Positions 51,666-60,709 of a stretch of 64,000 nt of DNA are shown piece by piece. Each line of letters opens with the position of its first letter. Position 1 is the stretch's first letter. Where the stretch lies: NCBI GenBank assembly GCA_040386155.1, contig JAZKFZ010000005.1:384966-448965 (forward strand), in the 5' to 3' direction. This DNA comes from M0103 sp040386155 (GTDB taxonomy: Bacteria; Bacteroidota; Bacteroidia; Flavobacteriales_D; Crocinitomicaceae). The notes under the pieces were generated by a model, which had not been told where the DNA came from, did not search any database, and saw only the letters and a list, made by a program, of their open reading frames with translations. A program made the position numbers and the translations under genes.

Positions 51666-52070
51666 TTAGTTGCCGCTGTATTCAACGCTATTATTTTGTG
51701 TTTCCCACAAACGAACTGTTACTTTATACTTCGAGTCCAATCGTTTTGCAATTAGCTCATGACAAACAATCGCTATATTTTCGGCAGATGGTCGTTTATT
51801 TTCAAATTCAGAACAATCTAGATTCAAGTTACGATGATCAAAACGATCGCTAATTTCTTCCTCTAAGATATTTTTGAGCAAGCGTAAATCAATTACATAC
51901 CCTGTCATTTCATCCACTTCGCCGTCAATCCATGTTTCGAGTACGTAATTATGTCCATGAAAATTAGGATTGCTGCATTTTCCAAAAACGGCTAAGTTTT
52001 GTTCATCCGACCAAGCAGGATTAAATAATCTGTGGGCAGCATTGAAAGTGATCCTTCTACAAACCTTCAT
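51666..52070 (-). CDS. queD: 6-carboxytetrahydropterin/6-pyruvoyl-tetrahydropterin synthase family
   Basis: The start MKVCRRITFNAAHRLFNPAW is used; the longer frame overlaps the next upstream gene. Zinc ligands are His in NAAHRLF and the pair in NFHGHNYVLET. The catalytic Cys is in FGKCSNPNFHG, with His in FDHRNLNLD and Glu in RLWETQNNSVEY. 134 residues. QueD makes 6-carboxytetrahydropterin for queuosine; PTPS makes a biopterin precursor. Sequence alone does not settle which, and no other queuosine gene lies nearby. Confidence 0.88.
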   Translation of the reverse strand: MKVCRRITFNAAHRLFNPAWSDEQNLAVFGKCSNPNFHGHNYVLETWIDGEVDEMTGYVIDLRLLKNILEEEISDRFDHRNLNLDCSEFENKRPSAENIAIVCHELIAKRLDSKYKVTVRLWETQNNSVEYSGN

Positions 52071-52095
52071 TATACACTTTTTAATAATTAAAGAA

Positions 52096-55000
52096 TTATA
52101 CTTTAACTCCTTTGAACGCAAAGATAGTCACATCGTCAGTTTGTTCAAAATCTCCCTTCCAATTATCCAGTTCCTCCTCAATTAGTTGATGTTGCTCTGC
52201 CAAAGGTAAAAGCGCATTGGATTCAATGGCCTCCAAAAGCCTTCTAAATGAAAAGCGTTTATCGTGCACCCCTCCAAACTGATCTTGATAACCATCCGTT
52301 GGGAAATACACACTATCCGTTTTCTTCAATTCTACTCGGTGACCCATGTATTGTAAGAATCCTTCTTGAACATCACCTATATGTTTGTTATCTCCTTTGT
52401 ATAGTGCAAAATCATCTTCATTATACACCAAGAATCTAGAGCCAGCACAGGCAAAACTCATGATACTTGTTTCAATATCAATACAACACACGGTAATCTC
52501 AATGCCATCATTGATGGAAGTTTCATTTTGCTTAAACAACTTATTCGATAAGCGTCGGTCCATTTCATTGAGAATTTGAGCTGGATTATGATAGTGATTA
52601 TCAATTACAATACTATTCAATAGATTAATTCCAAGAATTGTCATAAAAGCTCCGGGCACACCATGACCAGTGCAATCCCCAATAGCAAATAGCAACTTAT
52701 CCTCAGTACGATGGAACCAATAAAAATCGCCCGAAACGATGTCCTTAGGTTTAAAGAGTAGAAAACTTTCCTCAAACAAGGTTTCAATATACTCTTTTGG
52801 CGTAAAAAGAGCTTGTTGAATTTGTTTAGAATATTGGATACTCGACGTAATTTCACGGTTTTGTTCAAAAATCAATTTTTCATTCTCCAAGTTCTTAGTA
52901 ATATCTCTTGCTACCACCAAAAAGCCCACAATATGTTTTGGGTTGTGAGGATCGATTCGCGAAGAAACGTGCTGTCCAAGCCACTTTGTTTTTCCATTGG
53001 CATCTATCACCTGAAATTCAAAATAGGAAGATACCTTTTTTTGTTTGAAATGATCCTCATAAAATTTCCAGACCGTTTCCACATAATCAGGATGAACATA
53101 CTTTTGGGAAGTGCTATCACGATCGGTGTTAGGATTATACCCGAAGAATTGTTTAAATCGATCATTTGAAAAACTAATAATTCCGTTTATTTCTGTGTGA
53201 TAAATTAAATCTTCTGCTGACTCAACAAGAAGTTCGTAGGTACTTTCTGCCTCAATACGATCAGAAACATCTTGTCCAATGATACAATTGATGTTATCGG
53301 CAAAGACTTTACACGTCCACTCGATCCAAATTGTTTCGTGCAAATTGGAGGTCATCCGCGCAGTGTATTTGCTATCGTCAATAAACATCTTCGTAAAATC
53401 GATGGATTTTAAATCATCTCCATCCATCAAAAATTGATTCAAATACGACACTTTTTTGTCCATCATTTCTAGCCTGGTTACGGGCAAAAATTGTTCGATA
53501 TTATTGCTTACAAATGTTATTTTTCCTGTTTTATTAAAAACCAGAACCGGTACTTTTCCATTATTAACGATACCTGAAATAAACAAAAGCTTCTCAATAG
53601 AGTCGTAGCGCAAATAAGTCAAAAAGATGGACAACACAGCAGAAACAAGAAGCGTTACAAGAAAAATGTATTTGTGATAACTCAAATCTTCCAAAATAAT
53701 GAAAAGAGTTGACGTTACTAAAATCATCACGAGGTTATGAATGACCACGTGGTTAAACTTTTGATACACGTATGGCGCAATTGTATTAATCATTGCGATA
53801 CCAACGACATAAAAATAATGTAGATTGGAAAAATACAATCCAATGTAACTTTGAGTAACAAAAATGGAAAATGTCGCAATCAGAAGGGGGCGAATAAACT
53901 CATTTCGGCCAGTTGCTTTTGCGATTTTCACCAAAATATAATTAATTAGCATTAAAAAAGACGTCACAAAAGCCAGAGGAATCAAGTTTGGTAAAGTTGG
54001 ATCAATCGTTAGCACAAAAAGATTTATACCAAAATTGGCCAGAAAAGAAAACAACAAAATAGAAGGTGCTTCTCTTAATTCAACTAAGAGTTCATCAGTG
54101 ATAAAAAAGTTGACTCCTTCAATACTTTTCCGCTGAGAAATAGCAAAAAACGCCATCAATAGAACAAGACCTAAGGCTAGAAAAATAAACCATCTTGACT
54201 TCCATATCGCAAGTCTAATTTCAAAATCATAGCTTGTGACATCAGAATACACCTTTCCATCGTAGGTTGCTTTTGCTTCAATGGTGTAGGAACCATTCTC
54301 TAAATTGTCGATGTAAACAGTAGGATTTTGCACTGCAGCCGACCAATTATTGTCCTTCCCGATAATTCGATAAATATATTTTACACTTTTTATTTTCGGG
54401 TTATTGGAAGAAATCTTGAATGCATGTAATGAATTAGATTGATTTTCATATCGCTGCAATACTTCCTTAATAACAGGAGCAGTTGGCTTTGGTAAATTTT
54501 CCAGTAATCGAGTGTCGAGACTAAAAAGTCCTTCAACAGTTGCCACGATGATTTCTTTACTGTTTTGAAATTGCGCCCTCATGTTGGTTTCATAACCTTC
54601 AAAACCATTTTTATTGGTGTACGCATGAACAGAAAGTACCCTTCCAAATTCATTTAATTTCAAAAGCGTCAATCCTTTATTTGTTCCAATAATCAAATTG
54701 CCATAAGAATCGCTATTCAGCGTGTAAAACAAGGTTGAATTAAAATATTCTTTCTTTGTTAATTTTACTATTTCCCCATTTTTCAATATCCCAATTAGTC
54801 CATTGTCACAGGTAAACCAAATATTTCCGTAGGAATCTTTCGTTGAAACCCCAGAGAAATAACCCATGTCATTGAGTCCTGAAACTCTATTAACTATACC
54901 TGTTGAAAGATCTTCTTCGTAAATGCAATTATTGGTACCAAAATAATTTTTCTGGAGTATTTGAGAATGCTGAAAAGTATAAAAATACAATGCAGACTGC

Positions 55001-56349
55001 GTGCTTTTTTGAGGGTCAGAAAGCTGCTTAGTACTCAGGTCATATTTTCGAATTCCTTTCCCATAAATGCCAATGTATAATGTTTTTCCGAAGAGTTCTA
55101 CAAGTAGAATATTTTCCCCATCAACACCCTTAATAGAGAAGTTAGCAACTTCATAGGTTTGCTTGTTAATTTTCTTGATACCATTCGATGTTCCAAGCCA
55201 TACAAACTCATCATCTTGAGTAGTGTAGCCTGTTCTAAAATCAAACTCAATAAGTCGAGAATCTCTAAAACGACTAATATACGTTTTACCCTCTAATGAA
55301 CTAAAAAGCAAGTCATTATTAAATTTTGTAACCGAAAAGATATCAGGTCTTTTGAATTCCTTATGTGTTAATATTCTAGAAAATGGCTCTACAGAAATTT
55401 TATATAGGCCTTGTGAAGAAGAGGCGCACCAAATATTTCCATTAATATCTGCACGAATTGAATTACAATTTTTTAGTGACTGCTCGAAATTTAGCTCAAC
55501 AGGAAGAATGGCTTTTCCGTCAGACATCAATAATTTATCATCAAACGTTATAAAATAGGTTCTATTCAAAACTGGGTTATGTGCAGCAGATTTTATTTCT
55601 GGAAAATTGGTTGAAACTGAAGACATCTTCAACTCCTTGCAAGAAAAAACTTTGTCTTTATCTGTGAGAACAATCTCCAATCGTGTATCCAAGTTTTTGC
55701 TATACAACACCACTCGGTTTCCTTTTGCGAAACCAAAACTCATTTGATTAAGACTTCCTTTTTTATTGTACCACTTAGAAATGCTTTTTAGCGTTCGCGT
55801 TTTACTATCCAAGTAGTAGTTTCCCTTTGAACTAAAAATTAAAATACCATGCTTTAATTCTACAATTTGGTATATAGTAACTTCTGCAGGGAAGCTACAA
55901 ATTTTACGTTGCACCCCATTTTCATGAACAAAAAATGCTCTGGCGTTAGCATAAAATAAGGATCTGCCAAAGGCATACACTTTCATCCAATCACCTTTAA
56001 CGGAGGTCCTTGCGGAAATTAATTTACTTCCGCTTTTCGTCAACTGATAAATTCCTCTGTATTTCGATGCGAAAAGCAAGCCTTCTTTATTGGAAGAAAT
56101 TGAAGTGATGTGATGATTTGATTCAGAAGTATTTACTACTTCTTCAAAATCTTCGCCGTCAAAACTATACAATCCTACCCCGTCGGTTCCTAAATAAACC
56201 TGTCCATCTTCATGCGCATAAATAGAGGTAATGGAAGCAATAGGCAAACCACTTTTGTAATTATAATTACGAAAGGTGAAGAGCTGAGCGTTACTGGTTA
56301 GAGAAACAAGTAACAAAAAAAATACGATCTGTAACTTAGTTCGAAGCAA
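52096..56349 (-). CDS. Giant sensor phosphatase: propeller, membrane helices, PAS and SpoIIE (PP2C) domains
   Basis: 1417 aa. Signal peptide to about residue 22 (LTSNAQLF), then propeller repeats to about 640 (GQVYLGTDGVGLYSFDGEDF, NIWFTCDNGLIGIL, DSYGNLIIGTNKGLTLLKL). A Y_Y_Y-like sandwich follows at about 650-715 and about seven helices at 720-905. A first PAS-like region lies at about 925-1030 and a PAS domain at 1036-1155 (VESAEDLIYHTEINGIISFS). The SpoIIE phosphatase at 1170-1417 holds KPKDIVSGDFYWFHRTEDKL, AIGDCTGHGVPGAFMTILG and QTDDVTIFAFK with the metal-binding Asp residues. It dephosphorylates an unknown target, classically an anti-anti-sigma factor; none is encoded nearby. Confidence 0.92.
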   Translation of the reverse strand: MLRTKLQIVFFLLLVSLTSNAQLFTFRNYNYKSGLPIASITSIYAHEDGQVYLGTDGVGLYSFDGEDFEEVVNTSESNHHITSISSNKEGLLFASKYRGIYQLTKSGSKLISARTSVKGDWMKVYAFGRSLFYANARAFFVHENGVQRKICSFPAEVTIYQIVELKHGILIFSSKGNYYLDSKTRTLKSISKWYNKKGSLNQMSFGFAKGNRVVLYSKNLDTRLEIVLTDKDKVFSCKELKMSSVSTNFPEIKSAAHNPVLNRTYFITFDDKLLMSDGKAILPVELNFEQSLKNCNSIRADINGNIWCASSSQGLYKISVEPFSRILTHKEFKRPDIFSVTKFNNDLLFSSLEGKTYISRFRDSRLIEFDFRTGYTTQDDEFVWLGTSNGIKKINKQTYEVANFSIKGVDGENILLVELFGKTLYIGIYGKGIRKYDLSTKQLSDPQKSTQSALYFYTFQHSQILQKNYFGTNNCIYEEDLSTGIVNRVSGLNDMGYFSGVSTKDSYGNIWFTCDNGLIGILKNGEIVKLTKKEYFNSTLFYTLNSDSYGNLIIGTNKGLTLLKLNEFGRVLSVHAYTNKNGFEGYETNMRAQFQNSKEIIVATVEGLFSLDTRLLENLPKPTAPVIKEVLQRYENQSNSLHAFKISSNNPKIKSVKYIYRIIGKDNNWSAAVQNPTVYIDNLENGSYTIEAKATYDGKVYSDVTSYDFEIRLAIWKSRWFIFLALGLVLLMAFFAISQRKSIEGVNFFITDELLVELREAPSILLFSFLANFGINLFVLTIDPTLPNLIPLAFVTSFLMLINYILVKIAKATGRNEFIRPLLIATFSIFVTQSYIGLYFSNLHYFYVVGIAMINTIAPYVYQKFNHVVIHNLVMILVTSTLFIILEDLSYHKYIFLVTLLVSAVLSIFLTYLRYDSIEKLLFISGIVNNGKVPVLVFNKTGKITFVSNNIEQFLPVTRLEMMDKKVSYLNQFLMDGDDLKSIDFTKMFIDDSKYTARMTSNLHETIWIEWTCKVFADNINCIIGQDVSDRIEAESTYELLVESAEDLIYHTEINGIISFSNDRFKQFFGYNPNTDRDSTSQKYVHPDYVETVWKFYEDHFKQKKVSSYFEFQVIDANGKTKWLGQHVSSRIDPHNPKHIVGFLVVARDITKNLENEKLIFEQNREITSSIQYSKQIQQALFTPKEYIETLFEESFLLFKPKDIVSGDFYWFHRTEDKLLFAIGDCTGHGVPGAFMTILGINLLNSIVIDNHYHNPAQILNEMDRRLSNKLFKQNETSINDGIEITVCCIDIETSIMSFACAGSRFLVYNEDDFALYKGDNKHIGDVQEGFLQYMGHRVELKKTDSVYFPTDGYQDQFGGVHDKRFSFRRLLEAIESNALLPLAEQHQLIEEELDNWKGDFEQTDDVTIFAFKGVKV

Positions 56350-56404
56350 AAATAATAGTTTGCCTCTAAAGTAGCTAAAAAGTTCTACTTAGCTTAAGTT
56401 GAAT

Positions 56405-57562
56405 TTAATTATTTCGCCTTTCGCCAATAACTTTGATTAGTGCCTTCACTCTTTCAGCTTTGTCCAACACCAATTCAACAGATGCCGCAGTAATGGTCAC
56501 ATGCCCCATTTTACGAAACGCCTTGGTCTCTACTTTTCCGTAGATGTGAGGAAAAACACCTTCCATAGCAAGTACATCTTCAAGTCCATCGTATATTACT
56601 TCCCCACTATATTCCTGCTCACCCAACAAATTAATCATTCCACCAGCAGTACGAATCGAGGTGTCGCCTAGTGGTAAATTTAGAATCGAACGTAAATGCT
56701 GCGCAAATTGAGAAGTACTATTGCATTCTATGGTATGGTGGCCGCTATTGTGGGGACGAGGAGCAATTTCATTCACCAATAAATCACCTTCTTTTGTCAA
56801 GAAAAACTCCACTGCCAAGATACCCACTAAATCCAGCGATTCAATCAACTCAAGCGCTAATTTTTGAGCCTTTCTGTCGATATCTTCGGAAATTTGCGCT
56901 GGTGTAAAAAGTAGTTCTACGAGATTTGCTTCTTCATTGAATTGGCATTCTACGGAAGGGTATGCAACTGACTCACCTCGTTCGTTTCGTGCTACAATTA
57001 CAGAAAGTTCTTTTTCGAAGGGAATTAACTGTTCTATAACTGAAGGTGCATCAAATGCTTTTGATAGATCTTCTACCTTTTTCAAAATCTGAACTCCTTT
57101 CCCATCATAGCCGCCAGTTCTCATTTTCTGAACAAAAGGGTACACTTGTGGATCCGTAGAAATTTCATTTTTGCTATTAATCAAATAAAAAGGGGATGTT
57201 GGAATGCCATTATTGACATAAAATGCCTTTTGCAATCCTTTATCACGAATCATCTTTAAAATTCTTGGTTGAGGAAACACTTTTTTTCCTTCGCTTTCCA
57301 ATTGCTCTAACGCTTCGATGCTCACGTTCTCAATCTCAACGGTAATCAATTCTTTGTCCTTTCCAAACTGATACACGGTGTCAAAATCAGTGATACTTCC
57401 TTTTGTAAATGAACTTGCAATTTGTTTACACGGCGAATTTTCATCATTGTCAAGCACATGTACATGCACATCTAAATTTGCAGCTTCTTGAATGAACATG
57501 CGCCCTAATTGCCCACCTCCAATCATCCCTAAACGAAAAGAATTACCGTACCATTTTTTCAT
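56405..57562 (-). CDS. purK: 5-(carboxyamino)imidazole ribonucleotide synthase
   Basis: PurK is the ATP-grasp enzyme that carboxylates AIR to N5-CAIR with bicarbonate in purine synthesis. The start MKKWYGNSFRLGMIGGGQLG matches Bacteroidota homologs. RTGGYDGKGVQIL, EQLIPFEKELSVIVARNERG, VGILAVEFFLTKEGDLLVNE, IAPRPHNSGHHTIE and SQFAQHLRSILNLPLG are conserved. 385 aa is full length. A promoter box at 57567-57574 lies so close that the transcript would have almost no leader. Confidence 0.96.
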   Translation of the reverse strand: MKKWYGNSFRLGMIGGGQLGRMFIQEAANLDVHVHVLDNDENSPCKQIASSFTKGSITDFDTVYQFGKDKELITVEIENVSIEALEQLESEGKKVFPQPRILKMIRDKGLQKAFYVNNGIPTSPFYLINSKNEISTDPQVYPFVQKMRTGGYDGKGVQILKKVEDLSKAFDAPSVIEQLIPFEKELSVIVARNERGESVAYPSVECQFNEEANLVELLFTPAQISEDIDRKAQKLALELIESLDLVGILAVEFFLTKEGDLLVNEIAPRPHNSGHHTIECNSTSQFAQHLRSILNLPLGDTSIRTAGGMINLLGEQEYSGEVIYDGLEDVLAMEGVFPHIYGKVETKAFRKMGHVTITAASVELVLDKAERVKALIKVIGERRNN

Positions 57563-57566
57563 GGTT

Positions 57567-57574
57567 CAAAATTA
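57567..57574 (-). promoter_or_regulatory. Promoter -7 box TAATTTTG for purK
   Basis: Exact TAnnTTTG on the minus strand with a TTG 20 bp upstream (ATTGAAAAGG), the expected -33 spacing. It ends 5 bp before the ATG, predicting an almost leaderless mRNA. Confidence 0.5.
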
Positions 57575-57915
57575 ATGGTTTTTACTGACCTTTTCAATGT
57601 TCTTTTCTCAATCAAATAATATCTTGGTAGGAAATATTTACGTGTAGAAATTCAGCCCTCGCTCCGCCAAAAGAAAAATAGCTGCCTCCGGGACACAAAA
57701 CGATATGAAAAATACGTGCTTTGTATTGAGTGTTTTTCGACTACCGAGAATGAAACAAAAATCGCTGCAAAATTCTAAAAAATGGAGCTATTTTACGTAC
57801 TATTTGGAATTATTTGGGGATAAACCCTTCAAAAGAATGGGATTTGGATGGAAAATCAATCTTTTAGTCAGCAGTATAATTTTATTGTGAGAGGGAAAAA
57901 TTGAATCTTAGATTG

Positions 57916-57923
57916 TATCTTTG
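57916..57923 (+). promoter_or_regulatory. Promoter -7 box TATCTTTG for the Hpt-Adk gene
   Basis: Exact TAnnTTTG match 9 bp before the ATG, again implying a very short leader. No clear -33 element. Confidence 0.4.
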
Positions 57924-57931
57924 CAATAATT

Positions 57932-59053
57932 ATGGTGCAAGTTTTCGACAAACAATTTGAAAGTTTTATTACCGCTCAAGAAATCAACTTCGAGGTAAAC
58001 GCCTTGGCGCAACAAATTTCGAAGGATTATGATGGTAAGGAACTTGTTTTCATTGCCTTACTTAATGGTGCTTTCATGTTCGCTTCTGATTTAATGAAAG
58101 CAATGCAGATTCCTGTTGCCATATCGTTTGCAAAAGTAAGCTCCTATGCTGGTGCAACAGTTACTTCAGGTCATGTAAAAGAACTCATCGGCATTGAAGA
58201 TGATTTATCTGGAAAACACGTTGTCATCATTGAAGATATTGTTGACACAGGTAAAACGATTGATGCAATTTTGCCTTCATTAGTGAAGAAAAATCCTGCA
58301 TCTATAAAAATTTGTACCCTTTTGTTTAAGCCTGAAGCTTTTGAAGGAAATACAAAACCTGACTATATTGGATTTTCGATCCCAAATAATTTTGTAGTGG
58401 GCTATGGACTTGATTACAATGAATTAGGAAGAAATCTTAACGCGATTTATCAACTAAAAACAACACCACATTCTATGTTAAATATTGTGCTTTTTGGTCC
58501 TCCTGGAGCTGGTAAAGGAACGCAATCAGAGCGTTTAATTGACAAATATGGCTTATTTCATTTATCGACAGGTGATATTTTTAGAGCAAACATCAAAGGC
58601 AATACGGAGTTAGGTATCTTAGCCAAAAGTTATATGGATCAAGGACAACTTGTTCCAGATCAGGTGACCATCAACATGATTAAGTCGGAATTGGAATTGC
58701 ACCCCAATGTAAAAGGAATTATTTTCGATGGTTTTCCAAGAACAAACGCACAAGCTTCAGCACTTGATGAATTACTGTCTGAAATGGGTACAGAAATTTC
58801 ATTAATGCTAGCACTTGAGGTAGAAGAAGAAGAATTAAAAATTCGTTTGAAAAAACGAGCAGAAAGCAGCGGACGTATCGATGATGCAAATCCGGAGGTG
58901 ATAGAAAATAGAATTCGAGTATATAATAATGAAACTGCTCCGGTAAAAGAATTTTACCAGCAAAAAGGAAAGTTTGTGGGTGTAAATGGAATTGGTTCAA
59001 TTGATGAGATTACTGATCGCCTATTTACTCAAATAGATCTTTTTAAATCATAA
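57932..59053 (+). CDS. Fused hypoxanthine phosphoribosyltransferase and adenylate kinase
   Basis: One 373-aa frame holds two enzymes. Residues 1-180 are HPRT: LVFIALLNGAFMFASDLMKA, SSYAGATVTSGHVK, the PRPP loop VVIIEDIVDTGKTID (101-109) and VVGYGLDYNELGRNL. It makes IMP or GMP from hypoxanthine or guanine. Residues 182-373 are adenylate kinase: P-loop FGPPGAGKGTQ (188-196), HLSTGDIFRANIKG, GFPRTNAQASALDEL, and a short LID with RIDDANPEVIENRI. It makes 2 ADP from ATP and AMP. M182 could act as an internal start giving a free Adk. obg follows 34 bp later. Confidence 0.93.
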   Translation: MVQVFDKQFESFITAQEINFEVNALAQQISKDYDGKELVFIALLNGAFMFASDLMKAMQIPVAISFAKVSSYAGATVTSGHVKELIGIEDDLSGKHVVIIEDIVDTGKTIDAILPSLVKKNPASIKICTLLFKPEAFEGNTKPDYIGFSIPNNFVVGYGLDYNELGRNLNAIYQLKTTPHSMLNIVLFGPPGAGKGTQSERLIDKYGLFHLSTGDIFRANIKGNTELGILAKSYMDQGQLVPDQVTINMIKSELELHPNVKGIIFDGFPRTNAQASALDELLSEMGTEISLMLALEVEEEELKIRLKKRAESSGRIDDANPEVIENRIRVYNNETAPVKEFYQQKGKFVGVNGIGSIDEITDRLFTQIDLFKS

Positions 59054-59087
59054 ATTAACATGCCATTTCGTGGCAAAGGAGAACAAA

Positions 59088-60080
59088 ATGGCTTCTGACA
59101 ATTTTGTAGATTACGTAAAAATACACCTAAAATCGGGTAATGGTGGTGGAGGTTCTACGCACTTTCGTAGAGAGAAATATATTCCATTGGGGGGTCCTGA
59201 TGGTGGAGATGGAGGTCGTGGTGGACACATAATTTTGGTTGGAAACAAACAATTATGGACACTCCTTCACCTAAAATATAAGAAACACATCAAAGCGGGT
59301 CATGGCGCCCATGGTTCGGGTGGATTGAGTACTGGAAAACAAGGTGAGGATGTTTTTGTAGATGTGCCACTAGGTACTTTGGTGAAAGATGCCGAAACTG
59401 GAGAAGTGTTGTTTGAAATAACAGAAGAAGGTGAAAAAGTAATTGTGCAACCAGGAGGTCGAGGCGGAATGGGAAATAATCACTTTAAATCGTCTACCAA
59501 TAGAGCACCTCATCACGCGCAACCAGGTGAACAAGGTACTGAAGATTGGAAAATTTTGGAATTAAAAATCCTTGCTGATGTTGGTCTAGTAGGATTTCCG
59601 AATGCTGGAAAAAGCACCTTACTATCAGTAGTAAGCGCTGCAAAACCAGAAATTGCAAACTACGCATTTACTACCTTGCGTCCAAACCTAGGAATTGTAG
59701 AATATCGTGATCACCGATCCTTTGTGATGGCTGATATTCCTGGAATCATCGAAGGAGCGCATCAAGGAAAAGGCTTAGGTTTGCGCTTTTTGCGTCACAT
59801 TGAACGTAACTCTTTGTTGCTGTTTATGATCCCTGCCGATTCAGATGATATTGCTAAAGAATATGCTGTTTTGTTGAACGAATTGAAGCAATTTAATCCA
59901 GAACTGTTGCACAAAGAGCGTTTGTTAGCAATTACAAAGTCAGACATGCTCGATGAAGAACTTATGGAAGCCCTTCGTCCGACTTTACCAAATGTACCCT
60001 CTCTATTTATTTCGGCGGTTGCTGAAACTGGCATCAATGAATTAAAAGATTTGATTTGGAAGCACCTCAACAATGATTGA
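59088..60080 (+). CDS. obg: GTPase Obg (ribosome assembly, CgtA)
   Basis: I use the ATG at MASDNFVDYVKIHLKSGNG, since AAAGGAG sits 6-7 bp before it, a rare clear Shine-Dalgarno in this genome; an in-frame GTG 18 bp upstream is not needed. The Obg fold is glycine-rich (GGGGSTHFRREKY, GGPDGGDGGRGGHI). The GTPase has P-loop GFPNAGKSTLL, switch AFTTLRPNLGIVEY, ADIPGIIEGAHQGKGLG and TKSD. Obg acts in 50S assembly and stress signalling. 330 aa. Its last codons overlap the next gene by 8 bp. Confidence 0.95.
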   Translation: MASDNFVDYVKIHLKSGNGGGGSTHFRREKYIPLGGPDGGDGGRGGHIILVGNKQLWTLLHLKYKKHIKAGHGAHGSGGLSTGKQGEDVFVDVPLGTLVKDAETGEVLFEITEEGEKVIVQPGGRGGMGNNHFKSSTNRAPHHAQPGEQGTEDWKILELKILADVGLVGFPNAGKSTLLSVVSAAKPEIANYAFTTLRPNLGIVEYRDHRSFVMADIPGIIEGAHQGKGLGLRFLRHIERNSLLLFMIPADSDDIAKEYAVLLNELKQFNPELLHKERLLAITKSDMLDEELMEALRPTLPNVPSLFISAVAETGINELKDLIWKHLNND

Positions 60081-60663
60081 TGCACTTGAGCAAATAGATC
60101 GCAGTATTGTCTTGGCAGTGAATAGCTGTCACACACCATTTCTGGACGATTTATTTTGGCTCATTTCTGGGAAAATCACCTGGATTCCTCTTTATATTTT
60201 ACTATTTTTTTTAGCGCAGCGAAAGTTAAATCTACGCCCATTTCTATTTTTCATACTATTCACCATTTTATCCATTGTAGTGGCCGATTTAGTGAGCGTA
60301 CATTTTTTCAAAAACGTATTCGAACGCTATCGACCGTCACATCATGCACTGCTAACTGATATCCTACATTTTCATCGCTTTGAAAATGGTGATGTGTATA
60401 AAGGTGGAATGTACGGCTTTGTTTCTTCACATGCTGCTAATTTTTCAGCATTGGCTTGCTTTATCGGCCTTTCATTAAAGAAATTCTACCCGAAATTGCC
60501 TTTTATTCTCATAGGGATAGTAGTCCTGATTTGTTATAGTAGAATTTATTTAGGGGTCCACTACCTTACCGATATACTTGCGGGATTGATGGTGGGAACG
60601 GGCATTGGTTATGTATTTTATCGCTTTTTTAATCGCAATTTTTTAGCGAAACTATCCCACTGA
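60073..60663 (+). CDS. PAP2-family membrane phosphatase
   Basis: 196 aa with about five membrane helices and the three PAP2 motifs: KNVFERYRP (K-x6-RP), SSHAAN and SRIYLGVHYLTD (SR-x5-H-x3-D). Such enzymes dephosphorylate lipid phosphates such as undecaprenyl pyrophosphate or phosphatidylglycerophosphate at the outer face of the inner membrane. The ATG overlaps the end of obg by 8 bp, so translation is coupled. Substrate not determined. Confidence 0.92.
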   Translation: MIDALEQIDRSIVLAVNSCHTPFLDDLFWLISGKITWIPLYILLFFLAQRKLNLRPFLFFILFTILSIVVADLVSVHFFKNVFERYRPSHHALLTDILHFHRFENGDVYKGGMYGFVSSHAANFSALACFIGLSLKKFYPKLPFILIGIVVLICYSRIYLGVHYLTDILAGLMVGTGIGYVFYRFFNRNFLAKLSH

Positions 60664-60709
60664 ACTGCTAAAATAAATAGTATATTTAAACGTTACCTCG
60701 AAGTAAAAT

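Larger units (their letters stand above)
57563..57931. other. Intergenic region of about 370 bp between divergent purK and the Hpt-Adk fusion gene
   Basis: It contains a TAATTTTG box for purK and a TATCTTTG box for the fusion gene. A 61-codon ORF at 57705-57890 is not credible: no family and an improbable basic composition. A GC-richer patch (TCAGCCCTCGCTCCGCC) near 57651 is the only compositional feature. No RNA gene recognised. Confidence 0.5.

Noticed and set aside
57705..57890. 61-codon ORF between purK and the Hpt-Adk gene
   Set aside because: No family resemblance, improbable basic composition and no clear promoter; treated as chance.
59070..59087. GTG start for obg
   Set aside because: The GTG would place the clear AAAGGAG ribosome-binding site inside the coding sequence; the ATG at 59088 has correct spacing.
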